DNA from: Paguma larvata
Lineage: Eukaryota; Chordata; Mammalia; Carnivora; Viverridae
NCBI GenBank assembly: GCA_030068075.1
Contig: CM057844.1
Span: 5,766,001-5,830,000 of the forward strand
Direction: 5' to 3'
Length of the DNA stretch: 64,000 nucleotides
The notes beneath the pieces were generated by a model that did not search any database, was not told where the DNA came from, and saw only the letters and a list, made by a program, of their open reading frames with translations. Below, one piece after another: positions 22,004 through 31,970 of this stretch; within the stretch, counting starts at the first letter, position 1, and every line of letters begins with the position of its first letter. Position numbers and translations under genes: made by a program.

Positions 22004-24524
22004 AAATCTCTACAACTTGATAAGAGGGTTTGCTAAATCGAAGTTCAGTAAAAAATTAAAGGGATTACTAGCCACACTGTATTAAGGAAATTAATGTTCT
22101 CAGTGCAACAGGGAGCCATCTGAGAGATTTTGGTGTTCTACTCCTCTGCCTTGTGTTTCGAAACTAAGCAGAAAGCTCAATGTGAAATTACTTCCGGGGG
22201 ATCACGTAATTTATCTTATGCATGTTGCTAATCCTCTGCTTGTCCATGGCTGTCCATGGAAAAGTCAGGGCCTGACTTTTTCAGCATCTCTTAGCGCCCC
22301 GCATCTCTGGAGGATGATGCAATGGACACGTGGCTTTTTATTTATCAGAGAAATGTTGGCTGAACCCACCTCATTCCTCCTGAAGTTGTATCATAACAGA
22401 CGGCTGGATATTTGGAAAATTTTCAAAGATCCACTGGATTGTTTTCACACAGAGTCTTGGTGTCAGATAGATGGGGTGTGTGTGTGTGTTGAGCAGCCAT
22501 TGCAGAAAATATAAAAATAAACGAGACTCATCAATTAGTATGAGCCTACACAAAAATCAACATGAAAATGTCCCATCTACTTCAAAACAGCTGATTGAAA
22601 TGGGTCAGAATAATTGGATAATTAGCCTGGACAATTATCCTATTTTGAAAAGGTGAAAATAAATTGCTTTTAGAGCATCACTACCACCAATTTCCCACTT
22701 CTAATTTCTTCCAACAATCTGAATACTTTCATGACCAATTAGGTAAAGCTTTAAGGCTACATTTTATCACATTTATGGAAAGTCGGATGTTATTCCTATT
22801 TCATATACAATTGAAAACCGTCTGGACCTTATAATATTGCCCCCTCCTATTTTTACACATTCAGACTTTTCTTTGAAGCCTGCGTACTTAAAGTGAGTTC
22901 ACGTTTGCTGCCTGAGAGCTACAGAGTCTCCAGTCTCTAGCATTCGAATTTATGGCTGTAATCTAGAAGCATCTGCAGCAACAGACTTAGGAGTACATAA
23001 TCAGCAGCCTTCACCCACCTACCCTCCAGCCAGATCTTTTTGGAAGTAGATAACAAACAAACAAACACACAACTACAAAAGTGCACTACCCCCCAAAGGT
23101 AGGGCTGGTACTTTCCTTCAGAAGGGGGCAGAAGCCATCTGGAACCTCTCAGTGAATCCAATGCCAGGTATAGGTATGTGTGCTGGCCAGGGCATGGTTG
23201 GGAATATACTTTCCAGAAAAAAGAGGACATTCTGGCAGTTCCTCCTTGTGGGGTCAACTAGGATGTGCTGAGGAAGACGTGCAAACCAGTGTCCATCTTC
23301 CCTCATCCCCTCGTGCACAAGAACACAGCCTGGGGAATTAACTGAAACCAGCACACTCCAGAAAATTGCCAAGAGGGTTCTCTGGCATTACTGTCAGGCA
23401 ACTTCCTTAAAACCCACCCTAACCCCTCCCAAATAAATCCCAGAACAGTGGAAGCAGTGAAAATAGCAATATGGGCAATTTTACATCATTGGAGAGTCAG
23501 CTCATTTAGAACCACATGCGTAGTCTACAATTCAAGACACAATCATGCACGGCAGCATGCACGGCAGCGATCTGGGCAGAAATAGTCCAAATGCCCATTT
23601 CCTATAGGAAACCTTCCCAGTTTCTAGGCTGGCAATCGTTATAAATGGGAACTTTAACCCATCCCAGGATTTCCTCTTTGAGAAATTCAGCATGAACTAT
23701 GATTTCTAAAGATTTCATAGAAAGTATGCTTAAAAGAAAAAAAAATCAAGCTTCAGATCAAATGTTGTGCTTAAGACTAAAGCGAACTGAGACCATATTT
23801 GATGTGAAAGTATCTTATGGTTTGTAGGCACTAATCAGAATAATGACAATACCATCTGTGCGAGGCATGTATCTATAAAATGCACAAATACAGTGGTAAA
23901 GCATCTTTAGATGTCAACACTCAAAACAAAGCTAAGGACCTTTTCCCTCCAACCTGGGAATATATTTCTTTTTAAAGTTTGTGCAGTGCCTTATTGGCAA
24001 TTTTTCTTCTGGTTCCTATAAATGAATTCTGTTGCTTCAGGTGGAAACCTGGCTTCTTCACTAAACTTGGTCTACTTTTAGATCTGGGTAATTATTTCTC
24101 AGGAGTCACGCAGGTAAGAATGTGGCTTATTACAATGATGTGTTACTCTCTCTTTTAAGAAGTCAGCTTTGGGGAAGTCTGAATTTTCCCTACCGAAAAC
24201 TAGTAAAATCAGACAGGATGGAGAACCTGAACGGCTGAACAACTGTCAATCTCTTCCTCTCACTTCAGCTGAAAGAAAGAATTTCTGATAGGGTGCTGCA
24301 CGTATTCTATAGGATGATCGATCCAAAGTGCCTTCAAGATTTAAAGAAGACCCATGATTTGCCTCTTCATACTAGAAACCCACCAGACATTTTGCCAGTT
24401 TTCCAGGTGAGTCCACGCAAGAAAGAGCAGAAACACCAATACCTGGCCGCTTCCTTCCGTGCATACTGGCCAGCGTAGTTAAAATAGGCAACACTCCAGG
24501 GGAGGAAGTAACGCATGTGCTACT
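22004..24524. other. Intergenic sequence just downstream of SLC24A3, nothing recognised
   Basis: About 2.5 kb with no SINE, LINE or LTR that I can identify, unusual for this window. It includes a 12-bp perfect tandem duplication (23544-23567) and a (CAAA)n tract near 23050. No open frame has recognisable content. Confidence 0.45.
23544..23567. repeat. 12-bp perfect tandem duplication
   Basis: catgcacggcag occurs twice, back to back, with no mismatch. Confidence 0.9.
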
Positions 24525-24549
24525 CAAGGAAGGATATAGAACAGAGAAG

Positions 24550-24555
24550 TTTATT
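24550..24555 (-). terminator. Polyadenylation signal AATAAA of SLC24A3
   Basis: The plus strand reads TTTATT here, i.e. AATAAA on the coding strand. I found no other AATAAA or ATTAAA on the minus strand between the stop codon and this point. Downstream on the minus strand, a CA at about 24520-24525 could be the cleavage site. The stretch ggagtgttgcc (about 24490-24500) could serve as the GU-rich downstream element. Cleavage is inferred, not observed. Confidence 0.7.
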
Positions 24556-25786
24556 TTACACTATCCGTCCAAGAAAACAATCTCCATAAACCAGTGCAAA
24601 ATGTGCAACAGAATCAATACGTGTGTCTTAGCTCTGAGAGCCCAAATTGGTGATTTCCTCTCCTGTTTCTCCTTCGGGCAGGTGCCCCTTCAGCTGGCTA
24701 ATGCTGGCCTTGGTGTGCACCATCCACAGAAACATTCGACCAATTTGTAGCAGGTTATTTTTACAATTCGTATCAGAATGTGTACAAGGGACGGGGAAAA
24801 CCATACTGAATGAATGATAAGTGATCAGTGCTTAAAGTAAATACAGGGGGGCTGCACGGGCAAGAATCCACAGTTTCAATAAATACAAGTGTAACAAGCA
24901 TGGGTGGGTCTCAACTCGGTGGAATTAGTCTGCATAATAATTCAGCATCATACAAAATCTAGCAGGGCTGTTGAGCAGTGATTGGCAACAACGTTCACAA
25001 TAACTTATGCCCTTGAGCAGTCTGCATTGAACACATTCTGTGGTTCCAAAGGTGTCAGTTCTCTGTTTCCTCCTTCCCTTGCCATCCCTCCAGGATGGGA
25101 GGGGTGGAGCTGGGGCAGCTTGGTGAAGGCGTCCCACAAAGAAGGATGCTGGCCCAAGAGCCAGCTGTCAGGGTCCAGTGTACTCAATACCGAGTGGCAA
25201 ATTGGGACTTAATCGACGACGTCTGTGCAAAGTGTGCTTCTCTCCGTTTTCCAAGAAACCAGTGTCTGTAGCTCCTGCACAAAAAGCAGTGGTGGCCTCT
25301 GGGTCACTCCCTGTCACCCCAAATACCAAGCAATGAGAGCGCATCTCAGGGACTCACGGGCTGGGAAGCTTCTGGCGCTGACTGTCCGGCACCTCCCGGA
25401 TGGGTGGTGTAACCGGGGCCCCTCATCGAAGGCCTCAGGCAGGCTAGAACTATTGCTTGAGAGACTAGAAGGAACCTAATGACAAAATGATGGTCCTAAT
25501 GGATATGCGGGAAGCTGTCTTCTTCCTTGAAAGCCTTGTGCCCTGTAGGTGATGCCTACAGGACTTCAGGAAGGCATCCTTGCGTATGAAACGTCATGCA
25601 TCCGTTCCTGGTGGCCTCACCCAGATGTTCCTCTACTAAGCACTAAATCCATGCATTGTCCACCGTGTCTTGGATTTGATCCCAGAAGACATGGTGGTGA
25701 CAACCTGTGGGTCATCCGCTAATCCAGAGCCCAGTGAAAGAAGATGCGAGAGGAGCTCTCCATCTCTGGAAGAAAAGGAATAAAAG

Positions 25787-25798
25787 GGGGGGCCCCCC
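25787..25798. repeat. G6C6 perfect palindrome in the SLC24A3 3' UTR
   Basis: Six G followed by six C, with one further G on the left. In RNA it could pair only between molecules or with a strained loop. Confidence 0.85.
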
Positions 25799-26299
25799 GA
25801 AATGAAACAACCCCACCCAAACCCAGTAACCTAGGTATCACCTCAAAACATAACAAAATCCCAAACACTCCCTAGCATCAATACACCCTCTCCTCTCTAT
25901 TCCTTTGACAGTCTCAGGTCATAAATTAGGTTTGTCTTCCATCCAATAACTTAAAAAAAGGAGGAGGGATTGTAATAAGTTTTGCCTGGCTTGGGCCAGT
26001 TAGCAGCCAGTTTTTCTAGATTCTCAGTCACTGTTCAAAAATGGAGCTTGAAAATTCACGCGGATGTCAGAGTCTTCACACGGAGGAGGCAGGAAGGGGT
26101 GGGCGAGAGGAACTCATGGAGAAGAGGGAGCGGAGGGGGGTGGTGGGGACAGCCTGGGCCACCAAGGCAGGAGCGGAGGCCTGTGAACAGCGCGGGAGAG
26201 CCGATGTGCCGGCTCTGGGGACCCGCGTGACTCGGGGTATGGCCGGGTCTTGTATTGCACAGAAAAGAAGGACCGAGGCTCGGTGGGCGGCTGGGTGGC

Positions 26300-26449
26300 T
26301 CAGTGGTCCCCGCACATGGGCAAGTTCACAAAGGTGAACACGTTGAACTCCGTCATGATGGAGAAGCACAGGAACACACCGTACAGGAAAAGGCACCCGC
26401 ACCCGAGCTTCTTGTCCAGCTGCCACTTGTTCAGGTGAACGCCAAACAC
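26300..26449 (-). CDS. SLC24A3: SLC24A3 last coding exon and stop codon (inferred exon 17)
   Basis: The 150 coding bases follow the acceptor gtgttgcag and encode 49 residues and a TGA at 26300-26302. The product starts VFGVHLNKWQLDKKLG and ends FVNLPMCGDH. The stretch CLFLYGVFLCFSIMTEF is the last membrane helix. The FNVFTFVNLP tail is shared with NCKX4, while the final CGDH is what I know for NCKX3. The exon continues without a break into the 3' UTR. Overlapping open frames on both strands here are shadows of this exon. Confidence 0.97.
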   Translation of the reverse strand: MFGVHLNKWQLDKKLGCGCLFLYGVFLCFSIMTEFNVFTFVNLPMCGDH

Positions 26450-26639
26450 CTGCAACACACACAGCAGCAGGGTCAGAGGGTGTGGGAAGAGGTAGCCTTG
26501 GGCCTTGGGGTGGCTGCGGCAGGGGGAAGGGCTGCCAACGGCTGACTTCGCAGAGCCCTGATGGTCTCTGAGCACCCCCAAGCCCATTGTTCATGTTTTG
26601 GAAGATCCAAACATCAAAATCAAGAAGGGAAGTCAGAAC

Positions 26640-27184
26640 TTAGAAATAACTTTAAAAAGTCATAATGATGGGACCAATAATCATGGGCATGGTGGCCGTC
26701 ACTCCTCTCCTGGACTCCAGCCCTGCACTACTCTGTGATGGTGCCACCTGTGCTGACTCTTCACCCTCTTGCCCAGGCAGTCCCTGGCCCTCCCTCCAGA
26801 TGCAGCCCCTGGCAGTGGTAGCCACATCTCTTCCACTCCTGAGCCTGGAGGTAAGGAAGTTGTACCCCTTGCTCTTCACTGCTGCTTCTGCATCTTTTTT
26901 CCTCTCCTCTCAAAAAACCACCAAGCTTGGAATCTAAAGTCTTCCAACAGTCATACTCCATCCCACTCACTTGCAGTCAACGCTGCAAAACTGGTCTCTT
27001 TCACCCTTCCCCAGAGCCCAGAATCTCACCCGCTGTCACTCCTGTCTACAGCACCCTGTTGTCCTGCCCAGAGATTTCAACCATCCACTGAGGGAATCTT
27101 CCCAACACCTGTCCTTCACCCACTCTCCTGTGGCCATGCCCTGCACCTGTGCTGCACCCACGAGTCACAGGTGGCCCCCCAAAT
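26640..27184. other. Intronic pyrimidine-rich sequence, possibly L2-derived
   Basis: Lies in the last intron. C- and T-rich on the plus strand, with an L2-like style ('ctcctggactccagccctgc', 'cagagatttcaaccatcca'), but not close enough to assign. Open frames here have no recognisable domains. Confidence 0.35.
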
Positions 27185-27540
27185 CTAAATGTAAATCAAA
27201 TAACATTAAAAACTCAGTTCCTGGAGTGCCTGGGTGGCTCAGTCGGTTGAGTGTCCAACTCTTGATTTCAGCTCAGGTCATGATCTCAAAGTTGTGGGGT
27301 AGAGCCCAGGGCTGGGCTTGGCGCTGAGCCCATGTGGAGGCTGCTTGGGATTCTCTCTCTCTCCTTCTGTCCCTCCCTAGCTCATGCACTCTCTCCCTCC
27401 TTCTCTCAAAATAAATAAACTTAAAAACTCAGTTCCTCCGTTGTACTAGCCACATTTCATGTGATTGATGTCACAGGTGGCCAGTGGCTGCTCTCCAGCG
27501 CAGGTGCAGGCCAGTGGATAAGTTCTGCTGAACAGCCCTG
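27185..27540 (+). mobile_element. hAT-type MITE (shared family, copy 2 of 4), split by a SINE
   Basis: 'aaatctaaatgtaaatcaaa' before the SINE, then 'gtactagccacatttcatgt' and 'ggccagtggctgc' after it, with a 'gttctgctgaacagccctg' end. The order is the same as at 46355-46565. Confidence 0.65.
27223..27420 (+). mobile_element. Felid tRNA-Lys SINE inserted in a MITE
   Basis: Complete copy with an exact 17-bp target duplication, ttaaaaactcagttcct, at 27206-27222 and 27421-27437. The perfect duplication points to a fairly recent insertion. Confidence 0.96.
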
Positions 27541-27569
27541 CAGCTGAGACCTGGTGATTAGCAAGAACA

Positions 27570-27940
27570 GAAAGGACTAGATGTCAAACACCCCATCCTC
27601 TGACCACCATCTCCTCTTTCCTGCTTATTCCATCTGGTCCCTGCACTCCAACAACTCTGCAGACCCCCAGGACCCAGAATTCATTGCCACTACCACCATT
27701 TCACTGCCCATTGCCCCTGGAACCCACCCCTGTCCCACCTTATCCTGCTTAAATTCCACCAGCAATCGCTAGAACCACCCCATGAGCACCCATCACTGTT
27801 TACTGGTGTCTCTCTAATGCTATTGTCCTTGTGTGGCTAAAGTCACAGCCTTTTGGTTCAAGCCCTGCTTCCAGCTATTCCATATTGCTTCTATGCACCT
27901 GACCCAGGCTGGAGGAAAACACCCGGCCATGCCAACGGGC
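27570..27940 (+). mobile_element. Probable L2 LINE fragment
   Basis: Pyrimidine-rich reading like the L2 reverse transcriptase region ('ctgaccaccatctcctcttt', 'gcccattgcccctgg'). Continues after the SINE pair at 28366. Confidence 0.45.
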
Positions 27941-27952
27941 CTCACTTTTTAA

Positions 27953-28128
27953 GTTTTTTTTTTTTAATTTATTTTGAGAAAAGAGGGAGGGAGGGGCAGA
28001 GAGAGAGAGGAACTCCAAGCTGTCAGCACAAGAGCCTGATGCAGGGCTCCAACTCACAAACTGTGAGATCATGACCTAAGCCGAAACCAAGAGCCGGACG
28101 CTCAACTGACTGAGCCATCCAGGCATCC
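27953..28128 (-). mobile_element. Felid tRNA-Lys SINE, antisense, first of a pair
   Basis: T-rich end, GA-rich body and 'ctgagccatccaggcatccc' head complement. The flanks cctcactttttaag (before), aggttctcattttttt (between the pair) and agttctcacttttaat (after) look like one target present three times. Confidence 0.92.
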
Positions 28129-28147
28129 CTGAAGGTTCTCATTTTTT

Positions 28148-28346
28148 TTTCATTTTTTTAATGTTTTTATTTATTTTTGAGACAGAGAGAAAGCACGAGC
28201 TGGCGAGGGACAGAGAGAGAGGGAGACACGAACCGAAGCAGGCTCTGCTCTGACACCAGACATCCCGATGTGGGGATCAAACTCACAAGCCATGAGATCA
28301 TGACCTGAGCAGAAGTCGACACTTAACTGAGCCACCCAAGGGCCCC
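28148..28346 (-). mobile_element. Felid tRNA-Lys SINE, antisense, second of a pair
   Basis: Complete antisense copy with 'atgtttttatttatttttga' at the tail side and 'actgagccacccaagggccc' at the head side. Confidence 0.93.
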
Positions 28347-28365
28347 ACTAGAAGTTCTCACTTTT

Positions 28366-29440
28366 AATTCAAGTCCACAAACCTGAGTGAGCCATTTATG
28401 GCAATCGTTCCACATTTCCCTAAGTGCACTGTCTCTCCCTTTCCTGGATGGCTCTTTCTGACCTCTCCCCTCTTCTAAGACTCCCAACACCTTCCTTCTT
28501 CACTCTCACTCTCAGTATATGATGATGTTCCCATCCACAGAGTTCCCACCACCAGATCTACTTGCTCACCTTCTCTCCAGCCAGTGAGGACCTGCCACCC
28601 ATGACCTGTCCACGGTCCACTCCCTCACATGTGTCATGATCCCACTTCCCCTTACCGCTCAAGAACATGGTCCCAGCAACTGCCCCTCTTTCATCTCCAT
28701 CTCCCCATCCCACCCAGGTTACTCCAACTGGGGTATAAGAATGATGCTAGCTCTCTCATAATAAAAACCAACTACATTTTTTTTCTGGATTCCCATTTCT
28801 CTCCTTTCTTCACAGCAAGATGATATCAGAGAGCTGTAAACACTACTGCATCCAAGTTCTCTCCTTCCATCCTGTTACCTGGTTCTACTCAACCTTTGGC
28901 CTCATTGCCCCACGCAGCCACCCTCATCAAGAGTACTGATAACTTTGTATTTCTAACCCAGATGGCCAACACTCAGGACTCCTCTCCTGTAACAGAGCCA
29001 ATCACTCCCTCCACCTGAAACACCTTCTCCATTTGGCTTCCAGATGCCATACTCTCTCGCTTTGCCTCCTGCCCCTCCGACTGCTCATTCTCTGTTTCCT
29101 TTGGTGGTTTATTGTCATCATCCTGACCTCAAACTACCAGAGGGCACCAAGACTCAGACATTAGGCCTCTTTTCTGACCTTACTCACCCTCTTGCTGACT
29201 GCATCCAATTGCATGACTTTAAACACATCCACATTCTGGTGCCTTCAGCTTGGATGTTTCTCCTGAACTCAGACTCATCTTTCCAATGGCTTTCTTAACC
29301 TCTCCCCTTGGGTACCGAACAGACAAGATAGCTCAAGATGTTTGAAACTGCTCTTCCCCTGCACCCCACAAACTTACTTCTCTCCAGCATTCCAGCAGCC
29401 CCATTTCAACATCCCAGGTGGTGGCCAGCCCCATCTCCTA
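28366..29440 (+). mobile_element. L2 LINE fragment
   Basis: Long L2-like stretch. The plus strand has the order 'ctcatcaagagtactgataac', 'gatggccaacactcaggact', 'ccaatcactccctccacct', 'ggcttccagatgccatactc', 'tttctgaccttactcaccc'. It probably once joined 27570-27940. Many stops; not coding. Confidence 0.65.
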
Positions 29441-29454
29441 CAGGTTGTACACAT

Positions 29455-29640
29455 GTAGCTGTAAGCATGCGCTTTGATGTCAGATGGCTTGCCCCTTCAT
29501 TCATTTAGTGTCAACTTCTCTAGAGGTCTCAGATGTTCATCTGCATAATGAGGCTGACATAGTGGCTACATGATGGGGGCATGGTGAGCTCCAAATGGGA
29601 AAATGTACGCAAAGCACTGAGCACAATGTGTGGCTATAAC
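29455..29640 (+). mobile_element. MIR SINE
   Basis: 'tgatgtcagatggcttgc', 'gatgttcatctgcataatga' and 'cgcaaagcactgagcacaat' are the ordered MIR blocks. Confidence 0.7.
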
Positions 29641-30487
29641 GGGTCTCATAACCAAAAGTCATACCAGACCCAAAGAAACTCCTAAGCTACAGAAAAATTG
29701 CATAGGTTTCTACTTTTGCGTAAGGCTGTGTTTGCTTTAGTAAATCTTTGATATTTGACTCACAGTCTGAGATCCCGTAAATGACCTCTCCAGCTTCCTG
29801 CCTGCCCTCCTGAATTTCCATTCTTGAGTATATGGATGTTCACATGCCAATATAATTCAATAATCATTTCCTTGAAACTTTCAGGAAAAAACACATTGCA
29901 GCTCAATGTTTACTAATGTGAAAATTTAACCACATACTTGTATGTGAATGGATACTTCATGTGTTGGTGTGAATCTGTTTCCACCACACATGGCAGCTGA
30001 GTTGGAATATCATATTATACAAATAGATATGATGCCCAAGACAGTGGAATGGTATGAAATATACTGTCAATGAAATAATGTATTCTTAGTCTCTGAGTAT
30101 TGGTCAAATCCATGGATTTATAGAGGTGCTTATTAACTTGGAACAGACAACTAACTTGAATCTACCCTTCTCTTCACTGATCTTACAGAAAAAGTGGATC
30201 TCCCCTTCACTTTTGATAAAATGGCTGTGCCTGACATGAGTCAGGGCCTTGCTTCTCAGAGGAGGGCTGGCTCCTTTCAGAAAGGGGGAAGGCTTTCTAG
30301 TGAGTTGCTAGGATCCACTTATAAAAGAGACAGCCACGCAGGAGATGGGACATCTGGAGGCTGATTGTCCCCATCCACAAGGAGGCCAAGCCCATCTGGT
30401 GTTCAAACAAACTTTGTGGCTGCAGAACCCAAGGCCAGGGATGGGAAGAATGCAGGAACTGGATAGGGGAACAAGTGGAAGCCCTAC
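29641..30487. other. Intronic sequence, nothing recognised
   Basis: Unique-looking, AT-rich sequence flanking the short exon at 30488. No repeat or second exon candidate that I can support. Confidence 0.4.
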
Positions 30488-30553
30488 CGTGACAAAGACG
30501 GAGGCCAGGAGTAAGCCCACGGAGTAGATCAGTCCTCTGCTGTTTAGCCGAAT
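30488..30553 (-). CDS. SLC24A3: SLC24A3 short coding exon, membrane span (inferred exon 16)
   Basis: This 66-bp exon sits between the acceptor ctttcttacag and the donor gtagggct. It encodes exactly 22 codons, IRLNSRGLIYSVGLLLASVF plus VT. It is phase 0 on both sides, so skipping it would not shift the frame but would remove most of one membrane helix. It is isolated between a 20.3-kb and a 4.0-kb intron. The donor is a weaker GTAGGG type, which may make this exon the most skippable of the seven; that is inference. It was identified by continuity with the flanking exons and by family similarity. Confidence 0.95.
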
Positions 30554-30970
30554 CTGTAAGAAAGGATGTGCAGTTAGGCTTTCAAAAAGACATCTGCTCC
30601 GTACAGGGGCTCAAGCAATTATGAGTAGTAGTCAGTAAATATCTGTCCTCTTGGATGGCAAAAGGCAGCTTGGATAGCCTTGCTCTGCCACTGGCAGCGG
30701 GGACAGCCAGGGGGTGCCCTTGTGTCCAACTCTCAGTCCAGCCCCATCCTTCCCTCTAGGGGCAGTGCCTGCTGGGCTGTGGCATGGCCACTCCAATTCT
30801 CTGTCATGTGGGGCCTGATTCTTGTTGCTCACAATACTTCCCTGTGGTCATGACTTTCAGGGAGTGTTTGTTTTCTTAGCATATGACTTTTAGGTTTACC
30901 GTTTCGGTAAATTTCATAACATGGGTGATGGGAGCAATATTTTGAAAAATATTACTAAAACTTTTTCACT

Positions 30971-31207
30971 CTCTCTCTTTCTCTTTTCAGAGTACTTTCA
31001 AAGTATCTCTTTTCAGAGAGAGAGAGAGAGAGAAAGAGAGAGAGTATGATTAGGGGAGAGGGACAGAGGGAGAGAGAGAGAGAATCTTAATCAGGTTCCA
31101 AGCTCAGTGCAGAGCTCCATGTGGGGTTTGATCCCAGGAGCGTGAGATCATGACCTGAGCCAAAATCAAGAGTTGGATACTCAACCGACTGAGCCACCAG
31201 GCACCCC
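30971..31207 (-). mobile_element. SINE, antisense, tail side rearranged
   Basis: The head side 'gactgagccaccaggcacccc' and the GA body are clear. The tail side lacks the usual TTTATTTATT and instead has pyrimidine runs and a repeated tctcttttcagag (30989 and 31007 regions). Flanked by taaaactttttcact (30956) and ataaaaactttttctct (31208). Confidence 0.82.
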
Positions 31208-31442
31208 ATAAAAACTTTTTCTCTCTTCTGCATTCAATTGCTTATGACCTCCTCCCAAACTTGATGGGAAGAAGTGGATGAGGGTTGTTACTGTGAACAA
31301 GCAATGGAGAAGAAAGAGTTAACATTCCATTTGTGATATTTGTAAAAGGATTTTTGTTTTGTTTGTTTTTCAGAATAAGACAGTGGGGTTAGCAGCCAAA
31401 CACCGAAAAGAGAGAAACAATTTTTGGAATTCTTATAAAATA

Positions 31443-31665
31443 GCTCTGTTCAGTAGAACTTTGTGTAATGACGAAAATGTCTTGTATCTGTTGTCCCATA
31501 TGGCAGCCATTAGGCACATGTGGCTGTTAAGCCCTTGAAAGGTGGCTCATACAACTGAATGAAAACTTTAATCTTAATCTTCAACCAATTCGAATTTACA
31601 TTCAAAGAGCCATATGTGATCAGTGGCTGCAGTCGTGGGCAGAGCAGGTAGGGAATATTTAGAAG
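31443..31665 (-). mobile_element. hAT-type MITE (shared family, copy 3 of 4)
   Basis: Reverse complement of the element at 14136: 'agctctgttcagtagaactt', 'ggcacatgtggctgttaagc', 'gtggctgcagtcgtgggcag' and 'agcaggtagggaat'. Confidence 0.65.
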
Positions 31666-31784
31666 CCAAATGAGCCAACAAATATCAGAATTTCTCCCAC
31701 AGTGCACAGAAGATGCCCTTTCTGCCTTGACCTCGGTCAAAGGTCACAAGGTTGGATACCCTGAGATAGGAGGTATGCCTTAGA

Positions 31785-31970
31785 GCAGCCATACTCAAAG
31801 CATCTCTGGACAGGCATGAGCAGGATCACCTGGGGGCTTGTTAGAAATGCAGGATCTCAGGCCTCACCCAGTCCTCCTGAATCAGAAACTTTGGGGATGG
31901 GCCCATCAATCTGTGTTTTAATAAACCCTCCAGATGGTTTGGATGCATGAGAAAGTTTAAGAATCACTGA
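31785..31970 (+). mobile_element. MER5A hAT MITE
   Basis: Full-length: 'cagccatactcaaagca', 'gggggcttgttagaaatgca', 'ctgaatcagaaactttgggg', 'aatctgtgttttaataaacc', ending aagaatcactga. Confidence 0.9.

Larger units (their letters stand above)
24525..26299 (-). other. SLC24A3: SLC24A3 3' untranslated region
   Basis: About 1.77 kb follow the stop codon on the minus strand before the first AATAAA hexamer. The sequence holds no SINE, LINE or LTR, unlike everything around it, which fits selection against insertion in a mature UTR. The length agrees with the long 3' UTR I recall for this gene in other mammals. It starts GC-rich (26080-26299) and becomes A/C-rich on the plus strand near 25800-25890. 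A perfect palindrome of six G and six C lies at 25787-25798. The exact cleavage site is estimated from the hexamer. Confidence 0.8.

Noticed and set aside
1..24524. First exon of a neighbouring gene (RIN2 expected downstream in human)
   Set aside because: I could not find a CpG island, a recognisable exon or a splice-joined frame in this part; the neighbouring gene is probably beyond the left edge.
26080..26299. Possible CpG island or promoter near the gene end
   Set aside because: The GC-rich stretch is short and lies in the UTR after the stop codon; CpG density is modest and there is no promoter layout.
26076..26594. 172-codon open frame overlapping the last SLC24A3 exon
   Set aside because: Wrong frame of the real last exon and adjacent GC-rich UTR; the correct frame is fixed by the NCKX3 reading and splice phase.
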